A stretch of 64,000 bases of DNA from SM1-73 sp964588305 (GCA_964588305.1 CAZPOP010000011.1:1-64000); one strand, 5' to 3'; counted from the stretch's first letter, positions 26,791 through 36,143 are shown. The notes: generated by a model from the sequence alone, not told the origin. Made by a program: numbers and translations.

Positions 26791-27762
26791 CTAAGACGAT
26801 AGTTTCTCTGCCACCCACAGCTTGGCACTTCTGGCCCGCGGATTATCCTCAATCTCTTGGACTGAGGGAACTATGGGTTTTTTTGTGACGATTCTCAGAG
26901 TGGCTTTACCCTGCGAGCGCTGGAGGAGGCTTTCAGGGGAATCCGGGTCATCAACATAACCGGTGGTAGAGCCTTTTATTCTGTTTTTTATCATGCGATG
27001 CTCCACGGAATGATAGGAGATCGCGCACAGTCTTCCTTGAGGAGCCAGAAGCTGGATTGCCTGATCCAAACCTTTCCTCAATTCCTCCACCTCGTCGCCC
27101 ACCTCCATCCTTATGGCTTGGAATACCCGGGCCAGAGATTTTATCCTGTATCTGGGGTCGACCTTTGACTCCACCAATCTCCTTAATTCAAAGGTGGTGG
27201 ATATTTCACCTTTTTCTCTTTGTTTCACTATGGCTCGAGCGATCCTTTTGGAGAATCTCTCTTCTCCAAACTCGAATAGGATTTTGGTCAAGTCGGAAAG
27301 GGAGTAGTTATTCACCACCCATGATGCGGTCTTAGATTGGGAGAGATCCATCCTCATGTCCAAGGGACCATCCGATTGAAAACTGAATCCTCTTTGAGGA
27401 TCATCTAAATGCAACGAACAAACACCCAGGTCGAACAAAAAGCCGGTAATCTCTTTTATCTTTAAGCTTAAAACCAGATCCTTTATCTGACTGAAACAAC
27501 TATGTGCGAATCTAACCTTATCTTTGTATCCGGCCAGCCGCTCTTCTGCAATCTCCAGCGAGCTTTCATCTCTGTCTATACAGATCAGCTTACCTTTAGG
27601 TCCCAGGCGTGAGACTATGGTTTCTGCATGCCCGCCGGTCCCCACGGTTGCATCAAAATAGGTCCCAGATTTTGAAGTTAAGAGGTTTTCCAAGACCTCT
27701 CTTAAGAGAACAGGTTGGTGTCTAGACTTTGCGTCTGAAGTTTTTCTCGACCACCTGTTCAT
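26791..27762 (-). CDS. rsmH: 16S rRNA (cytosine-N4) methyltransferase RsmH
   Basis: SAM-dependent methyltransferase of C1402 in 16S rRNA, formerly MraW. Visible are HQPVLLREVLENL at the start, the SAM loop DATVGTGGHAE, LFDLGVCSLHLDDPQRGFSF, PLDMRMD and ALRMEVGDE-like IRMEVGDEVEEL. I chose the ATG at 27762, which overlaps the end of mraZ by 41 bases; the frame stays open another 27 codons to a TTG inside mraZ, but no family member begins there. About 323 residues. Confidence 0.93.
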   Translation of the reverse strand: MNRWSRKTSDAKSRHQPVLLREVLENLLTSKSGTYFDATVGTGGHAETIVSRLGPKGKLICIDRDESSLEIAEERLAGYKDKVRFAHSCFSQIKDLVLSLKIKEITGFLFDLGVCSLHLDDPQRGFSFQSDGPLDMRMDLSQSKTASWVVNNYSLSDLTKILFEFGEERFSKRIARAIVKQREKGEISTTFELRRLVESKVDPRYRIKSLARVFQAIRMEVGDEVEELRKGLDQAIQLLAPQGRLCAISYHSVEHRMIKNRIKGSTTGYVDDPDSPESLLQRSQGKATLRIVTKKPIVPSVQEIEDNPRARSAKLWVAEKLSS

Positions 27763-28174
27763 AAGGTTCTTCGCCTTCCTTTTGAAGGTTGAATTTCTGA
27801 TAAGCCTCCGGGTCCCAGAATTCCAATCTTTTTCCGGCTCCAAAAATCAAGACCTCCTCCTTGATTCGAGCCTCGTCCAGAAAATCCTGAGAGATGGTGC
27901 ATCTTCCCTGTTGGTCAAAACCTATATCCTTGAATTTCCGCATAAACTCTCTTTGAATGCGTCTGTGGTCGCCCAGCTGATAATCCAACCGGTTCAGTCT
28001 TCTCTCCTCTTTTTCGTGATCCGCCTCCGAGAAGATCACCAAACAGCCGTCTGGAGAATATCCTATTACAAACCTCCCGTCGGGAAAGGTGGCCAGAACG
28101 TCGCGCAACCTCTTGGGCAACTTGATCCGCCCCTTCACCACGGTTGATGGGTAAGTTCCTCTGAAAGAAGCCAT
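27722..28174 (-). CDS. mraZ: Transcriptional regulator MraZ
   Basis: 150 residues; DNA-binding repressor at the head of dcw clusters, made of two SpoVT/AbrB-like halves. MASFRGTYPSTVVKGRIKLPKRLR and the second-half IGFDQQGRCTISQDFLDEA are recognisable. No typical ribosome site precedes the ATG, which may mean a short or leaderless message. I looked for the spaced TGGG-type boxes known upstream of mraZ in other bacteria and did not see a convincing set. Confidence 0.93.
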   Translation of the reverse strand: MASFRGTYPSTVVKGRIKLPKRLRDVLATFPDGRFVIGYSPDGCLVIFSEADHEKEERRLNRLDYQLGDHRRIQREFMRKFKDIGFDQQGRCTISQDFLDEARIKEEVLIFGAGKRLEFWDPEAYQKFNLQKEGEEPYEQVVEKNFRRKV

Positions 28175-28762
28175 GAGAATCAGTATGAGTTTGATCTGTT
28201 TATCTGCGGCTTTGGACGCAAGAGCCTGTTACTGAAAGAAACTAACACGTTCATTCCCTTTCCGCCAGGCCGTACAAAAAATATAACTGCTATAACTTTT
28301 TCGCTCTCAAGAACATTTAAGGAATCTGTAACTGCGACGCGGTGTTCACTCGAACGCCTTTTTTATTTTAGGACAATAAATTAGCGAGAATCTTTAACAC
28401 TGCGGTGCAGTCCTTTTTGGTCCATTTATTGGCCAATCCCGTTCCAAGGTAATCTAGTGTTGTCCTCTAAACGTGTCAAGAGAAAAATTAAACTATTTTG
28501 CGAAAAATATTGCCAGGCTTGTGGTTATGTCGTGGCAAGACCACAATCTATTGGGGGAGTCCAATACTTTTTTCGAGGCTCGATTTTCTCGTCATTCAGA
28601 TCCTCAGTTATGGCTGGGGAATTGATCGTTTAACCTCCTATCTAAAGTGGTCTTAACAAGAAGAGTGCATCCCCATCAAAAAAAATCCCCATTGGCACAC
28701 AGATTGCAAAATCCCCGTGCAGTATTTGTTATCCCTTTTTACTTCGTTTCAGGAGGGGGGAG
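28175..28762. other. Divergent promoter region between mraZ and the C25 protease
   Basis: About 590 AT-richer bases. The dcw promoter should lie here, but I cannot place it with certainty. On the plus side a -24/-12 promoter is clear at 28692-28708. No gene is visible. Confidence 0.5.
28692..28708 (+). promoter_or_regulatory. Sigma54 (-24/-12) promoter of the C25 protease
   Basis: The sequence TTGGCACACAGATTGCA matches the consensus TTGGCAC-N5-TTGCA. The invariant GG (28694-28695) and GC (28706-28707) are exactly 10 bases apart. The transcription start would be near 28719, leaving a leader of about 44 bases to the ATG at 28763. Confidence 0.72.
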
Positions 28763-31276
28763 ATGAAGACAGGTCTTTTGAGGGCTTTTCTATTCCTGAT
28801 TCTTTTGTACCCAGTTCTCACCGGTCCACCAACCGCGCAGGCGGGCGATCATTCCTATTTCTCTGAAGTGAGCCATACGATTCACTGCTCCGGGAGTGAT
28901 ATCATCATGGGCAAAAGAGATGGATATGACGTGATCGATCTAAAAGATGGGGCAAGAACAGGAGAGATCGGAAAGCCGGACCTTCCCTTAAGATTGGTGC
29001 ATCTGTTAATTCCCAATGACTTTGAAGTGGAAAGCATGATCATCACGGGTGATGGCTTTAGAGTCATGGAAGGTGAGTACATTGTTTTTCCAGCCCAGCC
29101 CGATCAAAAAACGAACGGGAAGAGTGAAATGGTATGGGTACCGGAAGACTCACAAACATACCATTCCGATTCACTATATCCGGGTAAGCTTGGAGAAATC
29201 GTGGAGAGCGGCTACTTGGCCGGAAACCACATAGTCACCCTAGCATTGTATCCATTACAGTATAGACCCAAATCAAAAAAGCTCTTTTTTCACACCGAGT
29301 TGGATGTGAGATTGAAGTTGGAGAGCTCGACTGAAGTTCTTTTATCCTCCACTATTGAAACAAGGTGTCATGAAGCCTCAAGAACATATGCAGGAATCTT
29401 AAATGAAATGGTGGACAACAAATGTGCTCTTCACAGCTACGGTTCACCGGAAAGCTCCGATTACAGGTCCTCCCGTGTTTACGGTGACAGTTCACAAGAG
29501 TATCCTTATCTGATAATCACTGCTCCAGAATTGGAATCAGCGTTCTCACCTCTGCTCGAGTGGAAAATGAAAAAGGGCATGAGGGCAGCCACTGTCAGCA
29601 TCGACAGCATTCTGAGCAGCTACGCCGGAAGAGACGACCCCGAGAAGATCAGGAACTTTCTTATCGATGCTTATCAGAACGGCACCATCTGGGTCCTTCT
29701 GGGAGGAGATGAGGATGTGGTTCCGGTCAGATATGCCTATCCCACCAATGCTTCCTCTCCTCCTGCGATGACCAAGCAGCACATCTCGGACCTTTACTAC
29801 TCGGACGTAGACGGAGAATGGGACGAAGATAATGATGGCATCTGGGGTGAGCCTGGGGATGATAGTCCGGACATTTATCCCGACCTGTTTGTGGGAAGAG
29901 TGCCTTGCAGTGACAGTGGGGAAGCCGCCTCTTTTGTGGAGAAGCTGCTGCTGTATGAAAAAAATCCGGGCAACGGTTCAACCGATTATCTTAGTTCCCT
30001 CCTGTGGATCTGCTCGGATCAGATGAGAGATTGGAGCGACGGGGTGGGACAACACGTCTTGGCCTCTCAATATGCGGACAGCAACTTCTTCCAGGATTTG
30101 TCAACCTTAATCGAAGATCCATCCGGCTCGGCAGAGAATCCAATCGGTCCTGCCGGACCAAGCTGCATTGAGACGATGAATCAGGGATGGGGAATCATTT
30201 CCGTACTGGCACATGGTCTGCCTCAGGGCTTTGTGGCTAAATCGAACCAGACCAACACCGATCCGAAGTCCTGGGTGGTGACTGCTCCGGGAGAAGAGGA
30301 TGGTCACGGACATCTCCCCTCCTTATCCAATCAAGGCAAATATGGAATCATGTATTCCATCGCGTGCAAACAGAGCGCCATCGACGTGGACAAGTACCCC
30401 ACCATGGGGAGTGAACCCTGTGTTGGTGAGGTATACCCCCTTTCCCCGAACAACGGTGGAGTGGCATTCTTAGGTTATACCCGATGGGGCTGGGTGGGGT
30501 CCTCCTATAAGCTTTTGGAAAAATTCCTTCAATATCTTTCTGCGGATTCATTGCATCATCATTTGGGTATAGCCGAGGCGCTCTCACGTTGTTCTTATCC
30601 TTTATATAGAGATTTAAATTATGGACACAACTTATTTGGCGATCCGGAGATGCCTGTCTGGACCGAGATTCCGCGTACGCTTGAAGCGGCTCACCCCAGC
30701 AGGGTCCTGATGGGTTTACGGACCATAGACATTTCCGTCACCTCGGAAGGAACGGGCCTTCTCAACGCCGCGGTCTGCTTATGTTTGAACCAAAGGATCA
30801 TGTTGTTGGGAACTACGGATCAAAACGGTCTCTTATCAGCAGAGGTGAACCTGGACGATGTGGGCGAGATGAGCGTGGTGGTGACCAAATCCAATTTTCT
30901 TCCTTATGAAGGAAACATCACCGTCTCCATCACAGCGGATGTGGACGATGATGACGAGGAAGAGAGGATAGAGTCCTTTGATCTGTCACAAAACCATCCC
31001 AATCCATTTAATCCGGTCACCAGTATCCAGTATTCCGTAGGCAGTAGGCAGAAAGAAGCGGCGGGCGGGTTCTTCACCCACGTCACGTTTAAGATCTATA
31101 ACATACTAGGGCAAAAGGTGAGGACTCTGGTAGATGAGCCAAGAAGTTCAGGAAATTATGAAGTGATGTGGGATGGGAAGGATGAAAAGGGCAACGAGGT
31201 CTCCAGCGGAATATATTTTTACACGTTAACTACTGAGAATGATCGAAGAACCAGGAAGATGATCTTGATGAAGTAG
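28763..31276 (+). CDS. Gingipain-like C25 cysteine peptidase with T9SS-type C-terminal domain
   Basis: 837 residues, exported. Signal peptide about 1-27, then a C25 propeptide-like region (GEIGKPDLPLRLVHLLIP) to about 240. The catalytic domain begins near YPYLIITAPELESAF and shows WVLLGGDEDVVPVRY, catalytic His in LAHGLPQG (about 484) and Cys in SIACKQS (about 535). After an Ig-like spacer, the last ~95 residues form the sorting domain: LSQNHPNPFNPVT, then FKIYNILGQKVRTLVDE and GIYFYTL. A stretch of about 20 residues (GSRQKEAAGGFFTH) separates the strands and looks inserted. The domain is FlgD/type A-like, as in putative T9SS cargo. AGGAGGGGGGAG precedes the ATG; a sigma54 promoter lies upstream. 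Confidence 0.9.
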   Translation: MKTGLLRAFLFLILLYPVLTGPPTAQAGDHSYFSEVSHTIHCSGSDIIMGKRDGYDVIDLKDGARTGEIGKPDLPLRLVHLLIPNDFEVESMIITGDGFRVMEGEYIVFPAQPDQKTNGKSEMVWVPEDSQTYHSDSLYPGKLGEIVESGYLAGNHIVTLALYPLQYRPKSKKLFFHTELDVRLKLESSTEVLLSSTIETRCHEASRTYAGILNEMVDNKCALHSYGSPESSDYRSSRVYGDSSQEYPYLIITAPELESAFSPLLEWKMKKGMRAATVSIDSILSSYAGRDDPEKIRNFLIDAYQNGTIWVLLGGDEDVVPVRYAYPTNASSPPAMTKQHISDLYYSDVDGEWDEDNDGIWGEPGDDSPDIYPDLFVGRVPCSDSGEAASFVEKLLLYEKNPGNGSTDYLSSLLWICSDQMRDWSDGVGQHVLASQYADSNFFQDLSTLIEDPSGSAENPIGPAGPSCIETMNQGWGIISVLAHGLPQGFVAKSNQTNTDPKSWVVTAPGEEDGHGHLPSLSNQGKYGIMYSIACKQSAIDVDKYPTMGSEPCVGEVYPLSPNNGGVAFLGYTRWGWVGSSYKLLEKFLQYLSADSLHHHLGIAEALSRCSYPLYRDLNYGHNLFGDPEMPVWTEIPRTLEAAHPSRVLMGLRTIDISVTSEGTGLLNAAVCLCLNQRIMLLGTTDQNGLLSAEVNLDDVGEMSVVVTKSNFLPYEGNITVSITADVDDDDEEERIESFDLSQNHPNPFNPVTSIQYSVGSRQKEAAGGFFTHVTFKIYNILGQKVRTLVDEPRSSGNYEVMWDGKDEKGNEVSSGIYFYTLTTENDRRTRKMILMK

Positions 31277-31379
31277 TACTCTCAGTGGTGACGGTTGCGC
31301 ATTGCCGGCGGAAGGGCGGGGTGCTTGACAATAACAGATGTCGACCAAGCTTTCCTACGGATCCATCTGGGCACTATGG

Positions 31380-32246
31380 TCAACCTACGAGCTTTCCCAG
31401 ATGAAAGAATAGAATCCTGACCCAGGCGGAAAGGATCAGAGGGATCAAGAAGAGAAAAAGCAGAAGGTGGTTCGCCAAACCGGTCTTGTGTTTCTTGAAG
31501 AATTTGTAAAAAGCCCAGTGAGACAGCCAAATCATCCGGGCCTTTGCTTTTCTGGTGGAACCACCTTTGTGGTGGACTACCCTTGCCTCCGGATAGAAAT
31601 AGATCTTCCAGCCTCCTTTTTTTATTCTGTAACACAGATCGACGTCATTGAAAAACATCGCGAAGTCCTCATCGAAGATTCCCACATCTTCCAAAGCCGC
31701 GCGTCTGAGCATAAGACACGACGCCATCGGCTGGTCTGTTTCTCTTTGCCTGTCGAAATCAAAGTATCCCATCCTCCATCTCCCGAAGATTGGGCTTTTC
31801 GGAAAAAGCCGGCTCAGGCCGGAGAACTCCCAGATCAGTGTGGAGAAGGTGGGAAACTCTCTGCAGGATGGCTGAACGGTTTTATCCGGATTCAAAAGCT
31901 TTGGTCCCAACGCTCCAGTGTTTGGATTCTCCTCCATGAACCTGTACATCAGAGACAGAGAATCCTCCAAGACCTGAGTATCGGGATTGAGCAGAAGAAT
32001 ATATTCGCCTCTGGATTCCTCAATCCCCTGATTGTTGCCTTTGGCATAGCCTGAGTTCTTTTTGTTCTGGATCAAGTTCACCTGAGGGTAAAGCTGTTCC
32101 ACAGTTTTCGCGGTTTCATCCGAGGAGTTATTGTCCACCACGATGACCTCACTGCTGAAGTTAACCTGAGACAAGAAAATCGAATCCAGGCAATTGCGAA
32201 TGAATTCCTGAGAGTTCCAGGTGACTATGACGATAGAGAGATTCAT
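31380..32246 (-). CDS. Family 2 glycosyltransferase, rhamnosyltransferase-like
   Basis: 288 residues, GT-A fold. SIVIVTWNSQEFIRNCLDS, VVDNNSSDETAK and LLLNPDTQV (donor/metal site) are visible, followed by FDEDFAMFFNDVDLCYRIKK near residue 210, typical of WbbL/rhamnosyltransferase relatives. A hydrophobic C-terminus (about 255-280) suggests membrane attachment. It is the last of three leftward glycosyltransferase genes, probably for a surface polysaccharide or glycolipid; the exact sugar cannot be told. Confidence 0.88.
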   Translation of the reverse strand: MNLSIVIVTWNSQEFIRNCLDSIFLSQVNFSSEVIVVDNNSSDETAKTVEQLYPQVNLIQNKKNSGYAKGNNQGIEESRGEYILLLNPDTQVLEDSLSLMYRFMEENPNTGALGPKLLNPDKTVQPSCREFPTFSTLIWEFSGLSRLFPKSPIFGRWRMGYFDFDRQRETDQPMASCLMLRRAALEDVGIFDEDFAMFFNDVDLCYRIKKGGWKIYFYPEARVVHHKGGSTRKAKARMIWLSHWAFYKFFKKHKTGLANHLLLFLFLIPLILSAWVRILFFHLGKLVG

Positions 32247-32272
32247 GTCTTTTCCATCCGATCAACGAATTT

Positions 32273-33757
32273 CTACTTGACCTTATATATTTTGACCTTT
32301 CCGATAGTCTTTATTCGCTGATAGTTGATGTCCAAAATATCCCCAAACTCCGAAAGAAATGAACTCCCGTCGACTATCAGTCTGGCCTTTTTGTCTGCGA
32401 TAATCTTCTCGATTTCGTCTCGGGCGATCAGCTTCGCATCCTCTAACTCCCGCGGAGAAAAGAGGCGTGCTGCCTCCCATCCCCCGGTCTTTAGTCCAGG
32501 CAAAGGCTCTCTTCCCGACAAAACCACATATCCAGGCCATGAAGCCAATATTCTATCCGGAGCTTCGGAATTTTCCTGAACCACTTCCACTACCTCCCTC
32601 ACCTGTTTCAATTGAAATTGCTGATCCTTCCCCCTGATCCCAAAGACGAATATCAACAGGAAAGGGAGAATAAAGAGCAGGTAGAGTGCCCCGATCACAC
32701 GGATGACCATTTTTCTTCCTTGCCATTTAGGTGTTAACTGCTTCAGCGCCGGAAGGCAGGCGATTAAGAGAAACGGAAGGGCCTGCTGAAAATACTGAAA
32801 CTGCGTAGGGCTAATCAGAAAAGAGACCACGATGATAGAGAAAGCCAGGCTGGTCGAGGTAATCATGACTTTGCCTTCAGAGGTCAAACTATGGTTTTTC
32901 CTTAGCTGTCTTAGCAAGTAGGCCAAGCTCAGGGCTGCTAGGATTAGAATCAATAAATCCTGGGGATATAACAAGAACTTGGACAAAGTGAATAATCTTG
33001 ACACAAAGCTCATCCTTATCATCTCAAGCCCCCACACCTGCCGGAAGACGAGATTGTCGAAGAGAAAAGTCTGAGGATCCTTAAAAAACAGATAGATGGC
33101 AAAACAGGATGACAAAATCGCCCCAAAGAACAAGAGGAGAAGATTGCACATTCTTCTCTTAATGCTCTCCGACCGGAAGAGAAAGAAGATCAATACACCC
33201 TGGCATATCAGAATGGCCAAGTGCGTCAGCCTGAAATTGAGGGCCAGGCCAACGAAAATCCCGGCCAAGAACAGCATCAGATTCTTGATTTTTGGTTTTT
33301 GAGAGATCACGTATGAGGCGAAAAAAATGAAGGAGACGAAACTCCAGAGATCAGAAAACGTGGAGGTTTTCACTGTGCTGTGCCAGGTTAGGATTAATCC
33401 ATGGAAGCTATATAGGAAGAAGACAAACAAAGAAAGTTTTGCATCCCCGGACATTTTGTGAGCAAACCAAAACAGAAGCACACCTAAAAGCAGGCTGGCC
33501 GCCGCTGAGATCAGCCTGCCGAGAAAAAGAGAAGCAAAGCCAGACTCGGTTGCAATAGAATAGACATATGGAAGATAGGGCATTTGGTTATAAAAGAAAT
33601 CCAGATAAGGGAGCTCGCCGCCTCTTACCAATTGAGCCGCCGAAAGATATATTCCCTCGTCAAAATCGATCAGCCGAAAGAATACAAAAATGAGCAGGAG
33701 GACAATCTGAAACGTGAGTATGAGCGCAAATGCCAGCAGATGTTTTTTTGCTAACAT
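32273..33757 (-). CDS. GT-C membrane glycosyltransferase (PMT/ArnT-like)
   Basis: 494 residues with about 11-12 hydrophobic segments. The N-terminal periplasmic loop holds DFDEGIYLSAAQLV, the acidic motif of GT-C enzymes that take a polyprenyl-phosphate-linked sugar. A soluble C-terminal part (about 400-494) follows. Members transfer sugars in the periplasm to lipids, glycans or proteins. Only six bases separate it from the preceding glycosyltransferase gene, so the three form an operon. Acceptor unknown. Confidence 0.82.
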   Translation of the reverse strand: MLAKKHLLAFALILTFQIVLLLIFVFFRLIDFDEGIYLSAAQLVRGGELPYLDFFYNQMPYLPYVYSIATESGFASLFLGRLISAAASLLLGVLLFWFAHKMSGDAKLSLFVFFLYSFHGLILTWHSTVKTSTFSDLWSFVSFIFFASYVISQKPKIKNLMLFLAGIFVGLALNFRLTHLAILICQGVLIFFLFRSESIKRRMCNLLLLFFGAILSSCFAIYLFFKDPQTFLFDNLVFRQVWGLEMIRMSFVSRLFTLSKFLLYPQDLLILILAALSLAYLLRQLRKNHSLTSEGKVMITSTSLAFSIIVVSFLISPTQFQYFQQALPFLLIACLPALKQLTPKWQGRKMVIRVIGALYLLFILPFLLIFVFGIRGKDQQFQLKQVREVVEVVQENSEAPDRILASWPGYVVLSGREPLPGLKTGGWEAARLFSPRELEDAKLIARDEIEKIIADKKARLIVDGSSFLSEFGDILDINYQRIKTIGKVKIYKVK

Positions 33758-33763
33758 GATCCT

Positions 33764-35056
33764 TTAACTCAACTCGTTGAAAAACGAAGCCAAACGAGAG
33801 GTGAGGAATCTTCGTGAAAACATTCTGATTCTTTCCTCATCAGAATCAACGCTTAAGCCGCCTTTCTCCCAATCCGAGAAGAAGGCAGTCAGTTCTCGTT
33901 TGATTCGGATGGCATCGGTAGGGGAGACCACCTTTCCCAGATTTAAGGAATGGACGACCTCGGCCGCCGCCCCGGCAAGAGGAACGATGGCCAGGATCGG
34001 CTTTCTTGAGGCCATGTATTCAAAAAGCTTGGAAGTAGAAATCATCTCCGCATCCGGGGTCTGAGATGTGGTCAGCAAGAGCAGAGAAGCCTCTCCCATG
34101 TGTGCTAAAGCTTCCTTGTGCACCAGGTAGCCCTTTTTTTCCACTACTCCACTCAGATCATATTTTTCGACCAGTCGATCGAAGTCGATCCCCATACAGA
34201 GACCAATGTGGAGAAACTTGATTTTCTCTTTGGGGACTGTTCCCTCATCCAAAACCCGTCTCAGACCGGAAAGAAAAGGTTTCGGATCATGGTCCTGGCT
34301 GAAGGTGCCCAGATAGGCGACAACGAAAATGTCAGATTTTGCGGGTGGAGGCAGACAAGAATCCGACTCATCGTATCCATTGGGTATGGTCCTAATCTTC
34401 TTGATCGGGGGACAATGGGACAGGAACCTCTGACTGATTTTCTGATTGACCGATACTATACCGTCCGCCTTTTCCAAAATCCTTCTGACTAATCTGTTTT
34501 TTAACCAAAGATGAAATGGAGTGGGATAATCCTCATAATGAAAACCCACCCAGGGGTCCCGGAAATCAGCCACCCAGGGTTTTCCGGTTAACAGCTTCAA
34601 CAGATAGCCCATCAGGTGCAAGGAGGGAGGGGGCGAGGTGGTGAAGATCAAATCGATTTTTTCTTCCCTTGCCAGTTTCAACCCCGCAATTAAAGCAAAA
34701 GGTATCCAGCCGATTTTGCTGTCCGGAAAGAAGAGCCAGGAGGATAATTTTGATCTTCTAGCCGTGGTTCCTTCCACAGAATCAGCTTTTTGTTTTCTCT
34801 TCGCGAAAAGGCCTTTTAACAGAAAGGAAATTCTCAGGGGATCAAAAGATCCCGTGCGGATGATTTTGACCTCCGGCGGAAGCTCTTCCAACAGTGAGGG
34901 GTCCTTAGCCGGATATTGAACGTCCTTGACTGTCAGAACAAAGGGTCTCCAACCGAACCCAGGCAGGTATTTTGCGAATTTGGCCGCCCTCTGCACTCCA
35001 CCCATGCCCAGGGGAGGAAAATAATAGGCGATGAGCAGAACCTTCTTTTCATCCAT
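33764..35056 (-). CDS. Family 4-like glycosyltransferase
   Basis: 430 residues, GT-B fold. The N-terminal domain has LLIAYYFPPLGMGGVQRAAK (acceptor side), and the C-terminal domain has VAYLGTFSQDHDPKPFL, LLLLTTSQTPDAEMISTSKLFEYMASRKPILAI, the E-x7-E-like donor-binding region of GT4 enzymes. First gene of the three-gene glycosyltransferase operon read leftward. Confidence 0.9.
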   Translation of the reverse strand: MDEKKVLLIAYYFPPLGMGGVQRAAKFAKYLPGFGWRPFVLTVKDVQYPAKDPSLLEELPPEVKIIRTGSFDPLRISFLLKGLFAKRKQKADSVEGTTARRSKLSSWLFFPDSKIGWIPFALIAGLKLAREEKIDLIFTTSPPPSLHLMGYLLKLLTGKPWVADFRDPWVGFHYEDYPTPFHLWLKNRLVRRILEKADGIVSVNQKISQRFLSHCPPIKKIRTIPNGYDESDSCLPPPAKSDIFVVAYLGTFSQDHDPKPFLSGLRRVLDEGTVPKEKIKFLHIGLCMGIDFDRLVEKYDLSGVVEKKGYLVHKEALAHMGEASLLLLTTSQTPDAEMISTSKLFEYMASRKPILAIVPLAGAAAEVVHSLNLGKVVSPTDAIRIKRELTAFFSDWEKGGLSVDSDEERIRMFSRRFLTSRLASFFNELS

Positions 35057-35143
35057 TTAGATCAGATCTGTCGAGACATTAGTTTTGTAATCTGATTTCT
35101 CCAAATCGACTGCCGAGCTTGAGCCTGCCTTCCATAACTTCAT

Positions 35144-35172
35144 TTGCATCGGGGTAAGGTACCCCGATGCAA
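35144..35172. repeat. 13-bp perfect palindrome
   Basis: TTGCATCGGGGTA and its complement around an AGG loop. No T-run follows on either strand. It lies between the converging ends/starts of two leftward genes and belongs with the palindromes discussed in the findings. Confidence 0.55.
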
Positions 35173-35267
35173 CGAGTCGTGATAACTCATTATATTATCG
35201 AAATCCCTTAATGTCAACCGGATTACTTGAAGAGGTTCTTGGTATAATGTCCAAACAGGAGGGTGAA

Positions 35268-35807
35268 CTAATACTCGATTCCCTTTTGGGCAAGTATACC
35301 CTTCTTGTAGGGATGTTTTATCTCCTTGACCTCGGAGACCAGATCGGCAAGCTGGAGAAGCTTTTTGGGGGCGCTGCGACCGGTGAGGACTAAATGCAGG
35401 GAGGAAGGCTTTTGTTGGATAAGCTCGATTACCTCTTCAAGGGTCAAGAGGTTTTTTTCTAAGGCGATGTTTATTTCATCCAAAACGACAATGTCATATT
35501 CTTTTGACAGGATTTTATCTTTGGCGAGTTTCAGAGCTTGTTTGGCTGTTTTGACGTGCTCCTCGAAAGGAAACTTGTCACCTCTGATCTTGACGTATCC
35601 CTTGCCAATGCTCTTGATCTCAATACCGCAATCGTATTTCTTTAAGAATTTCAACTCTCCATAATTCTTGAAATTTTTGATAAACTGAACGATTAGAGTC
35701 TTTTTCCCATGTCCGGCGGCTCTCAAAGCCATGCCCAAAGCGGCGGTGGTCTTTCCTTTTCCATCGCCGGTGTAAACAATAACCAGACCTTTGTGTTTTT
35801 TCTGCAT
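35268..35807 (-). CDS. cobO: Corrinoid (cob(I)alamin) adenosyltransferase, CobA/BtuR type
   Basis: About 179 residues. Transfers the adenosyl group of ATP to reduced corrinoid, giving adenosylcobalamin. The unusual P-loop GDGKGKTTAALGMALRA is near the N-terminus, followed by VVLDEINIAL and VLTGRSAPKKL, as in the CobA/CobO/BtuR family. The start at 35807 matches the family N-terminus and follows AGGAG closely; an ATG five codons upstream is the alternative. I found no cobalamin riboswitch upstream. Other corrinoid genes are not nearby, so it may serve salvage. Confidence 0.92.
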   Translation of the reverse strand: MQKKHKGLVIVYTGDGKGKTTAALGMALRAAGHGKKTLIVQFIKNFKNYGELKFLKKYDCGIEIKSIGKGYVKIRGDKFPFEEHVKTAKQALKLAKDKILSKEYDIVVLDEINIALEKNLLTLEEVIELIQQKPSSLHLVLTGRSAPKKLLQLADLVSEVKEIKHPYKKGILAQKGIEY

Positions 35808-35875
35808 AGCTCCTAATATCATATACTTTGGTGGGGAGAACAGACGCGGTGTTCGTTAACAAGAAGAATGTTCCC

Positions 35876-35973
35876 CTCACCCTTCCCTCTCCCCCAGGGG
35901 TGAATCGTATGGTACACCCGCCGGGGAGAGGGAACTTTTCCCTCCCTTGACGGGAGGCGCCAGGGGAGGGTGA
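35876..35973. repeat. Miniature inverted-repeat element, CCCTCACCCT type
   Basis: Ends CCTCACCCT and AGGGTGAG are inverted repeats, and the inner arms include CCCTCTCCCC against GGGGAGAGGG. Such pyrimidine-rich elements are widely dispersed in bacterial metagenome assemblies. No open frame. Confidence 0.5.
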
Positions 35974-35993
35974 GATGAACGAGTCCACAAGTT

Positions 35994-36020
35994 GGGACAG
36001 GGGTTAAAAACCCCTGTCCC
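35994..36020. repeat. 12-bp perfect hairpin
   Basis: GGGACAGGGGTT and AACCCCTGTCCC around an AAA loop. Neither strand has a following T-run, so it is a repeat rather than a terminator. Confidence 0.55.
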
Positions 36021-36030
36021 TGTCGAAAGA

Positions 36031-36143
36031 TGTCATTCTGACCCCGCCTTTTATGGTGAGCGGAGTCGAACCATTGGCGGGGGAAGAATCTCAATCTGTA
36101 ATATATCGAGTTTATTGGATTCTTCACTCCGTTCAGAATGACA
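36031..36143. repeat. 113-base miniature inverted-repeat element
   Basis: Perfect 11-bp terminal inverted repeats: TGTCATTCTGA (36031-36041) and TCAGAATGACA (36133-36143). Internal GGAGTCGAACC (about 36064-36074) is the reverse complement of the GGTTCGACTCC word in the 9.1 kb repeat. Confidence 0.65.

Noticed and set aside
28175..28300. MraZ operator boxes upstream of mraZ
   Set aside because: No set of regularly spaced TGGG-type repeats could be found on the minus strand.
30206..30222. TGGCAC with correctly spaced GC inside the C25 gene
   Set aside because: Lies in the codons around the catalytic His; explained by coding constraint, with no start downstream.
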